From Prevotellaceae bacterium (GTDB lineage: Bacteria; Bacteroidota; Bacteroidia; Bacteroidales; Bacteroidaceae), in assembly GCA_015257125.1 (NCBI GenBank), contig JABZKU010000018.1:1-44656 (forward strand): DNA of 44,656 nt. The letters run 5' to 3'. Of the stretch, positions 7,447 to 16,619 are shown piece after piece (the stretch's first letter is position 1; each line of letters begins with the position of its first letter). A model generated the notes under the pieces. The model had not been told where the DNA came from. It worked only from the letters and a program-made list of their open reading frames with translations, and did not search any database. Position numbers and translations under genes: made by a program.

Positions 7447-10128
7447 TTACTTCGTTTCGAAAATGGGCGTGATGCGCTTGAGCAGCACTTGGTAGTGCGC
7501 GCGGAGCACTTCGTCCTTGGTCGACTTGGCGGCGGTGCGCAGGAGGTCGCGCGTTTGCAGTCCGAAGTAGTAGAGCGTCTGGTCGGTGCGGTTGATCATG
7601 TTGGCCCAGATGTCGCCGGGCTCGCCGTAGGACTTGCCGAAAGTGCTGAAGGCATATTGGCCGGTGCGGGCAGCGCCGTTGAGTTGGTGGGCGTCTTGGC
7701 CGTGATCGTGACCGCAGAGCATGCCGTTGCCGGCGGGTGCCGAGGCATGGAGGGGATCGGTCGTCTCTCCGTTGAGCAGGCGTTGCACTTCAGTGTCCGA
7801 AAGGGGAAGGAACGACTTGCCCGTCAGCCCCACTTTCGCCGCATTGGAGTTGGTGAGGTTGCTGATGTTCGAAAGGAGGTAGCGAACGTAGAGATTTTGG
7901 AACTGCATCTCTTCGGGAGTGAGGCTTTCGTTGCCGGCAAGGGTCTTTTCGAAGACGTTGTTGTAGACATCGGTGGCGTACTCCGTGGGAGAGTAGGACG
8001 TAGAGTCGAGATAGTAGCTCAAGGCCAAGCGGGCGGTGTTGTTCATCGCCATGCCTTGGATGTTGGGCAGGAGGCTCTTGAAGGGCATGTTGCCGGCGCC
8101 GGGGAGTTTGGCCTCGAGGGCGGCGTTGCCGAGCGAGGAGAACTCACGAGCGTAGCGGAGCATCCAGAGCGCAGAGGCGCGCTGTTGGTCGTGGGGCACG
8201 ACTTGGTAGCGCGGAAGTCCCGACTTTTCGCTGGTTTGGTAGAGGTAGATGCCGGCTACGTTGAGATGAACGTGGTTGGCATAGCGGAAGGCTTGGCTGA
8301 GTGCCTGACGATAGAGTGTGGCCTTGGCTTGGTTGTCGTCATCGTCCTTGATCCACTCGTCGAGGTGGGCAATGATGTACTTCAAGTTCTTCACTCCGTA
8401 GTCACTGGCCTTGACGGGATCGTTGCCGAGCGACTCTTCGATGGCAGAGGGGTCGCGTACGGGCGTGGACTGCTGGAGTCCGTAGCGATAGAGGGGATCG
8501 CCGGCGTGCGACTCGATGAGTTCGCGGAGCTTCTTGTTCTCGGCCACGTAATCGCCCTTGAGTTCGGGGAAAGCGCGGTAGGTCCAGTCGACCATGTAGT
8601 AGTCGTAGATGCCGAGGGCGGGGGGATCGAGATTGGTCACGGGGTCGCCGGGCTGTGCGACGTAGTTGTGGCGCGCATAGTCCATGATGGAGGGCGTGGT
8701 GCCGTAGACATCGGTGAAGGTCTTGGAGCGCAGGGAGTCGACGGGATAGGCGAAGGAGGCCGCCATGTTGTGCATGAAACCGAGGGTGTGGCCGATTTCG
8801 TGGGCAATGACGTACTCGAGCGACTTGCGCATGGCTTCGTCGGGCATCTTCTTGTTGCGGATGCTGGCGTCGATCTGCGAGGTCTGGATGAAGCGCCAGC
8901 TATTGAGCACCGAGGCCACACCGCGGTAGACGTAGACCGAACCGTTGATGATTTCGCCCGTGCGCGGATCGCTCCACGAAGGACCCATGGCGTTTTCGAC
9001 GGCCGTGGGCACGTAGCGCAGACAAGAGTATTCGAGGTTGTCGGGGTCGAACTGCGGATCTTCTTGCGCCGTGGGATAGTCGCGACATTCGATTACGTCT
9101 TTGAAACCGATGCGCTCGAAGGCTTTGTTCCAGCGGAGCACGCCGACGCGGATGGCTTGTTTCCACAAATTGGGGAAGCCGGGATCAACATAATAGACGA
9201 TGGGCTTCTTGGGTTTCACCAATTTGCCGGCCATATAGGCGGCGGTGTCGGAGGGTTCGACACGCCAACGACGCGCGAAAGTGGTGTTTTCGATGCGCTT
9301 ATTGTCGTCGAGAATGTATTTGCTGGTGAGGAACAAACCGATGCGGGTATCGGAAAGACGCGGCACCATGGGGCGTTCGGGCAAGGCCATGAGGGTGTAG
9401 TTCACGCCCACGGTGACGGGATAGTCGGACGCTACTTTGCTGCGCTCGCCCATGATGTCGGCGCTGTAGCTGCGCTCGACGAGGACGCTCACGTTGGTTT
9501 TGAAGCTCTTCAGCGTCTTGATGAGCGTGAGGTCGTCATTCAACGTGGTGTTGACGCTCAGTCCGTTCATGTCATCGCCGATGACGGGGAAGAACTTGTT
9601 GTCTTTGAGGAAGAAGGAGGAGGCATCGATGAGCACGGAGGCACTGTCCTTGCTCCACCCCTTGATGGGGAAGGAGGTGAAGGAGAGGTTGGTATAGTTG
9701 TCCTTGGCACTGCGCTGCACGGCGGCGTTGGGGGTGGGAATGAGGAAGTCGGTGTTGACGAGATCCATGACTACCACGCTGTCTTTGCGTACGAAGCGGA
9801 AGTGAACGGGGTTACTATTGCGGAAACCTACGGTGCCGAGGCTGGCATTGGAGACCGAGGCGAGGGTGACGCCGAGGAGAAAATCCTTGCCGAGGGTGGC
9901 TTTGGGCAACTCGAGGTAGAGTTTGCCGTCGGTCTTGTGGAGGCTGAGCAGCGGGCCGGTGGCGCTGGTGACGGGCTTGTCGGTGAGAATTTTCTCATAG
10001 CTCGTTTTTTGCGGGGCCTTTTTCTCGGTCTTTTTCTTATGTAGGAAGCTAAAGATGCCCGCTTCGGCCGGTTGCACGGCAAGGAGCGATGCGGACAGGA
10101 AAAGCGTCCCGAGGAGATATTTATTCAT
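7447..10128 (-). CDS. Secreted zinc metalloprotease, metzincin type (DUF5117/DUF5118 family), second of a tandem pair
   Basis: 893 residues with a Sec signal peptide (MNKYLLGTLFLSASLLAVQPAEA) and a Lys-rich start to the mature chain (FLHKKKTEKKAPQK). It has the metzincin zinc site HEIGHTLGFMH (443-453, HExxHxxGxxH) and, 27 residues on, a Met-turn SIMDY (480-484). The N-terminal half has the large beta-rich region of the DUF5118/DUF5117 families, with RPMVPRLSDTRIGLF and RWRVEPSD before the catalytic domain. There is no lipobox and no C-terminal sorting domain, so a periplasmic location is likely. It starts 12 bp after the stop of its paralogue, a clear tandem duplication. Substrates are unknown; the neighbouring SusCD genes suggest imported peptides. 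Confidence 0.9.
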   Translation of the reverse strand: MNKYLLGTLFLSASLLAVQPAEAGIFSFLHKKKTEKKAPQKTSYEKILTDKPVTSATGPLLSLHKTDGKLYLELPKATLGKDFLLGVTLASVSNASLGTVGFRNSNPVHFRFVRKDSVVVMDLVNTDFLIPTPNAAVQRSAKDNYTNLSFTSFPIKGWSKDSASVLIDASSFFLKDNKFFPVIGDDMNGLSVNTTLNDDLTLIKTLKSFKTNVSVLVERSYSADIMGERSKVASDYPVTVGVNYTLMALPERPMVPRLSDTRIGLFLTSKYILDDNKRIENTTFARRWRVEPSDTAAYMAGKLVKPKKPIVYYVDPGFPNLWKQAIRVGVLRWNKAFERIGFKDVIECRDYPTAQEDPQFDPDNLEYSCLRYVPTAVENAMGPSWSDPRTGEIINGSVYVYRGVASVLNSWRFIQTSQIDASIRNKKMPDEAMRKSLEYVIAHEIGHTLGFMHNMAASFAYPVDSLRSKTFTDVYGTTPSIMDYARHNYVAQPGDPVTNLDPPALGIYDYYMVDWTYRAFPELKGDYVAENKKLRELIESHAGDPLYRYGLQQSTPVRDPSAIEESLGNDPVKASDYGVKNLKYIIAHLDEWIKDDDDNQAKATLYRQALSQAFRYANHVHLNVAGIYLYQTSEKSGLPRYQVVPHDQQRASALWMLRYAREFSSLGNAALEAKLPGAGNMPFKSLLPNIQGMAMNNTARLALSYYLDSTSYSPTEYATDVYNNVFEKTLAGNESLTPEEMQFQNLYVRYLLSNISNLTNSNAAKVGLTGKSFLPLSDTEVQRLLNGETTDPLHASAPAGNGMLCGHDHGQDAHQLNGAARTGQYAFSTFGKSYGEPGDIWANMINRTDQTLYYFGLQTRDLLRTAAKSTKDEVLRAHYQVLLKRITPIFETK

Positions 10129-10140
10129 GAGCGGTGGGGC

Positions 10141-12756
10141 TTATTTCTTGTCGTCGAGAGCTTTGTCGATCTTTTGGAGCATGATCGAGTAGTGGGCTTT
10201 GAGGTCGGGGGTGCCGGCGGAGGCAGCGCGACGGGCCATTACGGGGCGAAGCTTGACGAGGGCGGCTTGATAGTAGAGATCGGAATTGTCGTGGCTCGAG
10301 ATGCTGAACGTGGGGTAGGGCGACTGAGCGGGATTTCCGAATTGGACGTTCTCAGTGAAGAGCTGATTTTTCAACTCTGTGGGAACGGTGCCGAAACGGT
10401 TGACGAGATCGAAGTAGAGATCGGTGGCGTCGCTGCCGGCGAGGGCTGTGGGCACGGTGGGTGCGGCCTTCGAGGCACCGCCGCTCACGGCGGCTTCGGC
10501 TTGGTTGAGGAAAGTCTGCTCCAAGAGCTGCTCAATGTGGGTCGGGGTGCGACCGGCGATCGTCGAGGCGAAGACTTGGCCGTAGAGGTCGTCGAAGTAT
10601 TCGCGCAGGGTGTAGCTCTTCGGGTCGAGGGTTTGCGCCATGATGACGCGTGCACGGCTGTTGAAGAGGTCGCGGATGAGGAATTCGAGGAGCTGATCGT
10701 AGTAGCTCACGGCCATGTAGTCCTTGCGCTCGGCCTTGCGGTCGGCGTGGTCGGTGAAGTTCTTCACTTCCTTGAGCGTCCAGAGGAAGGCTTCGCGCTG
10801 GCGGGCTTTGGGCAACACCTTGTAGGGAGGAACGCCGGTGTTGGCCTTGGCGGTGTTGCAAACGATACCACCTACGAGGTTGAGGACGTTCTTGAAATAG
10901 AGGTGGTATTGCTTGGCGATGGCGAGGTTGAGCTCTTGCTTCTTGCGGCTGTCGTCGTCGTTTTTGATCCACGTGGCGAGGTTGCGCTGAATGCCGGCGA
11001 GGTTTTTCTTTCCGTATTCGGCGGCCTTGATGGGATCGTTGCCGAGATCTTCGGCCACGACGGTGGGATCGATGATGAGCGACTGAACGGGCATGAAGCG
11101 GAGGTGGGGATTCTTCACGGCCTTGTCGGTCATGGCTTCGATGGCCTTCGTTTCGTCGTCGAACTTGCCGGCATACTGGGGATAGTAGCGGTAGTTCCAG
11201 TCGATGGCGAAGTAGTCGTATTCACCGAGCTCGGGGGGCGTGAGGCGCACGCCCTTGTCGCCGGGCTGGGCTACGTAGTTGAAACGAGCGTAGTCCATGA
11301 TGGAGGGCGTGGTGCCGTACTTGCGCGTGAAGGCGGCGTTGCGGAGCGAGTCGGTGGCGAAGGCGGCGGAGGCGGCCATGTTGTGTTCGAGACCGAGCGT
11401 GTGACCTACTTCGTGAGCGATGGCATAAGCAAGGCCTTGTTGGAAGATGGCGGTGGGCAAGGAGTCGGCACGCACGGCGGGATCGACGTTGGCCGTCTGC
11501 ACGAAGCGCCATTTATAAAGGAGGTCTTCGATGTTGTTGTAGACGATGACCGATGCGTTGATGATCTCGCCGGTGGTGGGGTCTACCCACGAGGGACCCA
11601 TGGCATTCTCGTCGGAGTTGGGGACGTAGCGGATGCAAGAGTAGGCAAGGTTGTCGGGATCGAACTGCGGATCTTCCTTCGCGGTGGGGAAGTCGCGCAC
11701 CTGCACGGCGTTCTTGAAGCCGATCTTTTCGAAAGCCTTGTTCCAACGCAACACACCTTCGCGGATGGGCTGTTGCCACGTGGTGGGGAAGTTGGGATCG
11801 ACGTAGAAAACAATGGGTTGCTTGGGCTCTACGAGGCGGCCGGCGGCGTAGTCTGACAACTTCTTGGGCTCGAGGCGCCAGCGGTGGGCGATATAGACGT
11901 TGCGGGCGCGGTCGGCGGCGCTGTTGATGTCGTATTTCACCGAATTGAAGATGCCGACGCGCGCGTCGGAGAGACGGGGCGTCATTTTCTCTTCGGGAAG
12001 GAGGAGAAGGGAGTAGGTGACATCGACAGTGGTGGGAGCGTCGCGCTGCAGGAAGAAGATGTTCATGATAGAGGCGCTGAGCTTGTAGTTTTCCTCGACC
12101 TTGATGCTGACGTTGTTGTCGAACGCTTTGAGCTGTTTGATGAAGGTCAATCCGTTGTCGCGGTTGCCTTTGAGCGTGAAGTTGCCGGATTTGGGCGGAA
12201 TGACGTGTACACGCGAGTTGCCGGGACCCATAAATGAGGTGACATCGAGGAGCACGGCGGTGCTATCGGCGTTGTAGGCCTTGATTTCGAACGAGGCAAA
12301 GGCCGGATCGCGGTAGTTGACGGCCAAGACGTTGCGTTCGCGCTCGCTGAGATCGCGATCGTAGACAACGGTGTTGGGGGTCTTGGCGACGATGCTGCTG
12401 TCCTGACGCTCGAAACGGAAGTGGATGGGCTTCGAATTCTTCATGCCCACGCTCAGATAGCTGGGGTCGGAAACGGCAGAGATGGTGGCACCGAGGAGCA
12501 TGTCGCGACCTAAGTATTTGAGCGGGAGCTCAAAATAGACTTTTCCGTCGGTCTTATAGAGCGTAATGAACTTGCTTTTGACTGTCTCGTATTTCTTTTT
12601 CTCGAAGAACTTGGCAATTTTGTCTTTCGAGTCCTTCTTGACGTTGTCGGAGAGGGTGACTTTCTTGTCGTCGGGCGCGGCTGCGAGTGCTGTTGCGGGA
12701 AGAGCGACAGCGAGTGCGGACGAAGCGATCAAGAACTGGAGGAGAGTGTTCCGCAT
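10141..12756 (-). CDS. Secreted zinc metalloprotease, metzincin type (DUF5117/DUF5118 family), first of a tandem pair
   Basis: 871 residues, with a Sec signal peptide ending near ATALAAA and a Lys-rich mature N-terminus (DDKKVTLSDNVKKDSKDK). Zinc-binding HEVGHTLGLEH is at 448-458 and the Met-turn SIMDY at 485-489, the same 27-residue spacing as in both paralogues. Conserved blocks such as PRLSDARVGIF, QPIVFYVDPNFPTTWQ, GVLRWNKAFEKIGFKNA and EDPQFDPDNLAYSCIRYVP are shared with the next gene. It lacks a lipobox. It follows the PKD-like lipoprotein after 163 bp that contain a large stem-loop but no clear promoter, so it may be expressed by read-through from the sus genes at a lower level. Confidence 0.9.
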   Translation of the reverse strand: MRNTLLQFLIASSALAVALPATALAAAPDDKKVTLSDNVKKDSKDKIAKFFEKKKYETVKSKFITLYKTDGKVYFELPLKYLGRDMLLGATISAVSDPSYLSVGMKNSKPIHFRFERQDSSIVAKTPNTVVYDRDLSERERNVLAVNYRDPAFASFEIKAYNADSTAVLLDVTSFMGPGNSRVHVIPPKSGNFTLKGNRDNGLTFIKQLKAFDNNVSIKVEENYKLSASIMNIFFLQRDAPTTVDVTYSLLLLPEEKMTPRLSDARVGIFNSVKYDINSAADRARNVYIAHRWRLEPKKLSDYAAGRLVEPKQPIVFYVDPNFPTTWQQPIREGVLRWNKAFEKIGFKNAVQVRDFPTAKEDPQFDPDNLAYSCIRYVPNSDENAMGPSWVDPTTGEIINASVIVYNNIEDLLYKWRFVQTANVDPAVRADSLPTAIFQQGLAYAIAHEVGHTLGLEHNMAASAAFATDSLRNAAFTRKYGTTPSIMDYARFNYVAQPGDKGVRLTPPELGEYDYFAIDWNYRYYPQYAGKFDDETKAIEAMTDKAVKNPHLRFMPVQSLIIDPTVVAEDLGNDPIKAAEYGKKNLAGIQRNLATWIKNDDDSRKKQELNLAIAKQYHLYFKNVLNLVGGIVCNTAKANTGVPPYKVLPKARQREAFLWTLKEVKNFTDHADRKAERKDYMAVSYYDQLLEFLIRDLFNSRARVIMAQTLDPKSYTLREYFDDLYGQVFASTIAGRTPTHIEQLLEQTFLNQAEAAVSGGASKAAPTVPTALAGSDATDLYFDLVNRFGTVPTELKNQLFTENVQFGNPAQSPYPTFSISSHDNSDLYYQAALVKLRPVMARRAASAGTPDLKAHYSIMLQKIDKALDDKK

Positions 12757-12818
12757 TGTCTGGTTTTAAAGTGTTTGTGAATAAATCTTTTGTGGTGATG
12801 TGTAGAAACACAAAAGCC

Positions 12819-12888
12819 TTACGCCGTTGCTCCGATGCGTCGTTCCCCATTTTTAAGAGAAACGACGCATGACGGAGGGAGGGCGTAA
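12819..12888 (-). terminator. Three-tiered stem-loop between the sus genes and the protease pair
   Basis: Three nested perfect stems lie on one axis: TTACGCC/GGCGTAA (12819-12825, 12882-12888), CTCCG/CGGAG (12830-12834, 12873-12877) and ATGCGTCGTT/AACGACGCAT (12835-12844, 12861-12870), about 22 bp in all. On the minus strand it is followed by GGCTTTTGTG, a weak U-tract. It could be a partial terminator or an mRNA-processing and stability element. Confidence 0.6.
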
Positions 12889-12919
12889 AACTTATTGACC
12901 TGTTGGAGGGGACGCGCGC

Positions 12920-14377
12920 TTAATTGCGCAGAGCAAGCTGTTGAATCATGCCGCTCACGTTGGATTTTTTCCAAACGCGTGTACGCTGATTGAGGTCGAA
13001 GCAGTAGACATGACCGACTTTCGTGGTGGGATTGTTGGCTGCTACGTAGAGATATTTGTCGTCGGAGGAGACAACGAGGCTCGAAATCTGCTCACCACTG
13101 TCGCAAGTCAGCGTGGGAGTGGTGGGGAAATTACCTTTCGAGAGCACGCTGTAGGCATAGAGTGCGTTGCCCGAAGAGTAATACATGAGGTTCGTGCTCG
13201 GAATGCCCACGACTTTCGAGTTGTCCTTGACACCGGCGGTGGCAGGCACGGCGCCGATGTATTTCAACTCGGGATCGGCGTTGCGTGTCTTGGAGTTGGC
13301 ATCGTAAGCACCCGGATCAATCCACACATGGTAGTAGGTGGAAGTGGCGGTGTCTTTGAGGAGCATGGCGATTTCGTGGTAGTTGTCCACCGTTCCCATG
13401 CCGATCAATCGCTTACCGGCGAAGCTTTCGGGGAAAAGGCTGCGGTATTGCTTGGCGACGTCGCGTTCGTTTTCCGCATAAGCGATGAAGCGACCTTGCT
13501 TGTTGTCGTAGAATGCCGTGCCGTTGTAGTACTCATCGGCGCGACGTGCCCAACTTACGGCTTCAGGTGCAAGAGAATAGTTCTTAATCACCTGAGACAT
13601 GTATTGATTGTTGAAGTTGGTGAGCAGTACGCTGATGGAGGAATTCGAAATCGAAGCGAAGGTTCCGTCTTCGAGCACATAGATCACGCCGCCGATGCTG
13701 GGGCTGTTGGTACGGCCGGAGCGCTTTGCCCAAAGGAAGGGCGCGGTTTTCGTACCATCGTTGTAGCCGACCACGCTCATCGTGTTGCCGTCGAGCTTAT
13801 AGATGCGGCTGGGCGAACCGATCGAGACGAAGATTTGTTGCTTACCCAAGGCACTGGCGATGCTAATGGCCTGTGGAGCGCTCGAAAGGTGCTGACCGGG
13901 ATTGTTTTTGGCGAAGATATCGCTTTCCGGTTGGCGACCGTCGAGGGGAATGTAGGCCAGTTGCGTGCTATCGCCCGAAGCAGCCACGGCATAGAGGCCG
14001 GCGCGGTACGAATATTGTACGTTGAGGCGGAACTGCTTGTAGTAAGTCGCGTCTTCGTTGTTGATTTTCAGACGGCAGACGAACGTTCCGTAGTCTTTGC
14101 AGACATAGGCCAGGTCTTTCTCGTTGGAAACGACCTTACCGTTCACTTCCCATTGGTAAGACAAGGGCTTGGCGGTGTGTTCCTGCGTCACTTCCGGCGC
14201 GGCGATGCGCAGTGTGTCCCAGTTGTCCACGTTGTAGACGTCTTTCACCGTAGAAGCGGCGCTAATGATCGAGAGCGGTTTGTGGGCACCCTCTGAATCG
14301 TCGGAAATGCACGACGACAAACACGGCACGAGCGCAACGCCCAATGAGAGTGTGTGAAGAATCGAAAGTTGTTTCAT
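12920..14377 (-). CDS. PKD-like family surface lipoprotein (SusE/F-position)
   Basis: 485 residues. The signal ends LSSC (C23), followed by ISDDSEG. An acidic stretch just after the lipid cysteine is the known Bacteroidetes signal for export to the cell surface. Residues 60-110 read as an Ig/PKD-like domain (LSYQWEVNGKVVSNEKDLAYVC, YGTFVCRLKI). The rest is beta-strand rich, with repeated GNALYAYSV and KYLYVAANNPT-type strands that could form a propeller. This fits the Bacteroidetes 'PKD-like family' proteins encoded after SusD genes. Such proteins sit on the SusCD complex and help hold the ligand. Start at 14377, 15 bp after the DUF4843 stop. Confidence 0.82.
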   Translation of the reverse strand: MKQLSILHTLSLGVALVPCLSSCISDDSEGAHKPLSIISAASTVKDVYNVDNWDTLRIAAPEVTQEHTAKPLSYQWEVNGKVVSNEKDLAYVCKDYGTFVCRLKINNEDATYYKQFRLNVQYSYRAGLYAVAASGDSTQLAYIPLDGRQPESDIFAKNNPGQHLSSAPQAISIASALGKQQIFVSIGSPSRIYKLDGNTMSVVGYNDGTKTAPFLWAKRSGRTNSPSIGGVIYVLEDGTFASISNSSISVLLTNFNNQYMSQVIKNYSLAPEAVSWARRADEYYNGTAFYDNKQGRFIAYAENERDVAKQYRSLFPESFAGKRLIGMGTVDNYHEIAMLLKDTATSTYYHVWIDPGAYDANSKTRNADPELKYIGAVPATAGVKDNSKVVGIPSTNLMYYSSGNALYAYSVLSKGNFPTTPTLTCDSGEQISSLVVSSDDKYLYVAANNPTTKVGHVYCFDLNQRTRVWKKSNVSGMIQQLALRN

Positions 14378-14392
14378 GACTTCGCGGCGATT

Positions 14393-15136
14393 TTATTTGT
14401 ACGGATTATAGAGCTTCTCCTTTATGGGGAGCCAGTTCTTATATTTGTAGTCGGGGTCGGCCATTAGTTTCTCCCATACCTTGACAAAGTTGAGGAAGAA
14501 GCGCACACCGTCCGTGTTCACCGAGTTCCACATCTTCGTTTCTGAGGAGTCGTAGTAAGCCAACATCTCCAAATACTTCCGACGTTCGTAGCGTCCGAAA
14601 TAATATTCGAAGTAACGCCACATCATCGGCTCTTCGAGCACGTTGTTGAAGGTGATTTTCACCGTGTTGTTCGTGGGGTAGCGCACACCGAGGTCGTTTG
14701 TGCCCTGCAAGTGGAGGATGAGCGTCACGGTGTCGCGGTCTGTCGGCATGCCTGAGCGGAGGAACGTCACAGCCACTTCGCCGTTCACCGAATCAGCGGG
14801 GATGGTGTAGGCCGTAGGCAGGGCAGTGTAGTGCACACCGGCCTTGGCTGTGGAAGCCGTGTCGACAACAACCTGGAACGACTGCGCTTTTTTGCTCGGC
14901 ACACCCGCCAGGCGGACAGGGACTTTCACCGTTTGCGACGTCATGCTCTCGGGTTGTGCACCGAAAGAGTATTGTCGCAAAGTGTCGTTGGGGTTCTCGT
15001 AGTAGAAGTAGACGTTGTTCTTTCCGTGGTAGAACCCATCTTTGCTATATTCGTCGTCGTAGACGATGCTCTCGCACGATCCCAACGCCAGAGCGGAGAG
15101 AATCGGAACGAGCAGCGTGTAGATGAACTTTTTCAT
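14393..15136 (-). CDS. DUF4843 family lipoprotein of the SusCD complex
   Basis: 247 residues. The signal peptide MKKFIYTLLVPILSALALGSC gives lipid cysteine C21. The mature chain starts ESIVYDDEYSKDGF, acidic as in exported surface lipoproteins. The middle has KVPVRLAGVPSKKAQSFQVVVD and HYTALPTAYTIPADSVNGEVAVTFLRSG, a beta-sandwich pattern seen in DUF4843 proteins, which are commonly encoded right after SusD. It lies 15 bp downstream of susD and 15 bp upstream of the PKD-like gene, so the genes are packed as one transcript. Its role is probably ligand capture or docking next to SusD. Confidence 0.8.
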   Translation of the reverse strand: MKKFIYTLLVPILSALALGSCESIVYDDEYSKDGFYHGKNNVYFYYENPNDTLRQYSFGAQPESMTSQTVKVPVRLAGVPSKKAQSFQVVVDTASTAKAGVHYTALPTAYTIPADSVNGEVAVTFLRSGMPTDRDTVTLILHLQGTNDLGVRYPTNNTVKITFNNVLEEPMMWRYFEYYFGRYERRKYLEMLAYYDSSETKMWNSVNTDGVRFFLNFVKVWEKLMADPDYKYKNWLPIKEKLYNPYK

Positions 15137-15151
15137 ATCGGGGATGAGGCT

Positions 15152-16600
15152 TTATTGTTGCTTATTGCCGAATTCCAATTCGCGTTCGGGACGCGGAAGC
15201 ACGAAGATGCGTTCTTCCGGTTGGATCGTTTTTCGGCCGCGGATATCGGTAAAGCTGCGGTTGAAGTGCTTCAGCGAGAAGAACACCTGACCTTCGCCCG
15301 GCATTTCGCGCATGCGTTCGGCCATCAGTTCCTTTTCGAAGCTTTCGCGGTTCAAGAGTTTCGCGTCGTCGGCCGCAAGTGCCTTCAATCCACGGCTGGT
15401 GCGCACGGCATTCAGGGCGGCCAGGGCACCTGCCTTGTCCGTGTCGTAGATCGACTCGGCCAGAATGTAGTACATCTCGGGCAGACGGAGCAGTGTGACG
15501 CCTTCTACCGGTGCATTCTTGATTTCCCCTTCGCTGTTGATCAGACGTTGGAACGTGAACGTGCTACCGTTCTGACGATAGAAGGCGGCAAAGCGCACAT
15601 CCGTGTTGTCCGAAGCGAAAGAACTCGTTTCGTACACCTTGTCCAAGTCTTGTCTGGCCTCAGTGAAGTTACCCGAAGCCTGAACCGTGCCGAAGAACGT
15701 GTTGTAGATCGACTGCGAAAGACCATTATTATAGAGGCCGAAAATCATTTCGCCCTTGGCGGGGAAGCGGCGCACGTCGTTGAACTGCGTAGATGCGGCG
15801 AGGGCGAAGTTTTGCTTCGCGTTGATCACGCGGCGAGCGTAGTCGGCTGCCTTGGTGTAGTCGCCCATGCTCCAATACACGCGCGCTTTCGTCGCATACA
15901 CGGCATAGAGGTTGAACTGGCGCGGACGATTGAAGTCATATTCGCTTTCGCGACCTTCGACAGCGGCCATGGTCGTGTCGTTGTGGAGATATTCTTCCGC
16001 TTTGTCCAAGTCGCCGAGGATGCGCTCGTAGGTTCCTTTGAGCGTGTAGACCGTCTTGTTCTCCAAGTTGAAAGCGTCGGAATAGGGCAAACCATACTGT
16101 GCCTCGGGTTGCTGACGGTAATCGGGGCAGTAGAGGCGGAGTAGGTCGAAGTGCAGGAAGGCGCGCAGACCATAGGCCTCACCGCGCACCAAGCGCAGGC
16201 TCTCGTCGCTCGAGTTGAGTTGATCGAGGTTGCCCAGCACGTTGTTCACGTACGAAATGGCCTGATATTGCGAAGTCCAAATGTTGTCAATCGTCGAACG
16301 TACGGTGTTGTTCGTGTAATCGTAGTTCAGAATCTCCGTATCGTTGTTCGTTGTGTTGAGATAGCCGAACATTTGTCCGATTTTGTCGAGGAAACCGTAC
16401 GAAAGGTTCTCGCCGTAGAGCTTTTTGGCCGCCATCGTGCCGTAAACACCGTACATGGCATCGTAATAACCCTGCGTGCGTTGGAACTGAACGTCTTGTG
16501 TGAGTTCACCCTTCGGTTGCACATCGAGAAAGTCGTTGCAAGAAGTGGCACCCAGCGTGAGCGAAGCCACGCAAAGGGCTTGAATGATTCTGTGGTTCAT
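15152..16600 (-). CDS. RagB/SusD family nutrient-uptake outer membrane lipoprotein
   Basis: 482 residues from MNHRIIQALC. I chose this start because it gives a proper lipoprotein signal (LGATSC, C21) followed by NDFLDVQPKGELT, the usual SusD opening. A frame start at 16651 would precede it and overlap susC. TPR-like helices (EAYGLRAFLHFDLLRLYCPDY, KAADYARRVINAKQNF) and the C-terminal block LRLPEMYYILAESIYDTDKAGALAALNAVR, then MREMPGEGQVFFSLKHFNRSF, are family hallmarks. SusD is the lid that delivers ligand into the SusC barrel. It starts 19 bp after the susC stop. The ligand cannot be read from sequence; the linked proteases point to peptides. Confidence 0.94.
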   Translation of the reverse strand: MNHRIIQALCVASLTLGATSCNDFLDVQPKGELTQDVQFQRTQGYYDAMYGVYGTMAAKKLYGENLSYGFLDKIGQMFGYLNTTNNDTEILNYDYTNNTVRSTIDNIWTSQYQAISYVNNVLGNLDQLNSSDESLRLVRGEAYGLRAFLHFDLLRLYCPDYRQQPEAQYGLPYSDAFNLENKTVYTLKGTYERILGDLDKAEEYLHNDTTMAAVEGRESEYDFNRPRQFNLYAVYATKARVYWSMGDYTKAADYARRVINAKQNFALAASTQFNDVRRFPAKGEMIFGLYNNGLSQSIYNTFFGTVQASGNFTEARQDLDKVYETSSFASDNTDVRFAAFYRQNGSTFTFQRLINSEGEIKNAPVEGVTLLRLPEMYYILAESIYDTDKAGALAALNAVRTSRGLKALAADDAKLLNRESFEKELMAERMREMPGEGQVFFSLKHFNRSFTDIRGRKTIQPEERIFVLPRPERELEFGNKQQ

Positions 16601-16619
16601 ATTTCGGAGTGCAAAAGGG

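Noticed and set aside
7387..11856. Two long plus-strand open frames (885 and 594 codons) opposite the protease pair
   Set aside because: They are exact antisense to two genes with clear signal peptides and zinc sites, are rich in Val/Gly/Glu/His from complementary codons, and have no domain. High GC makes such shadows long.
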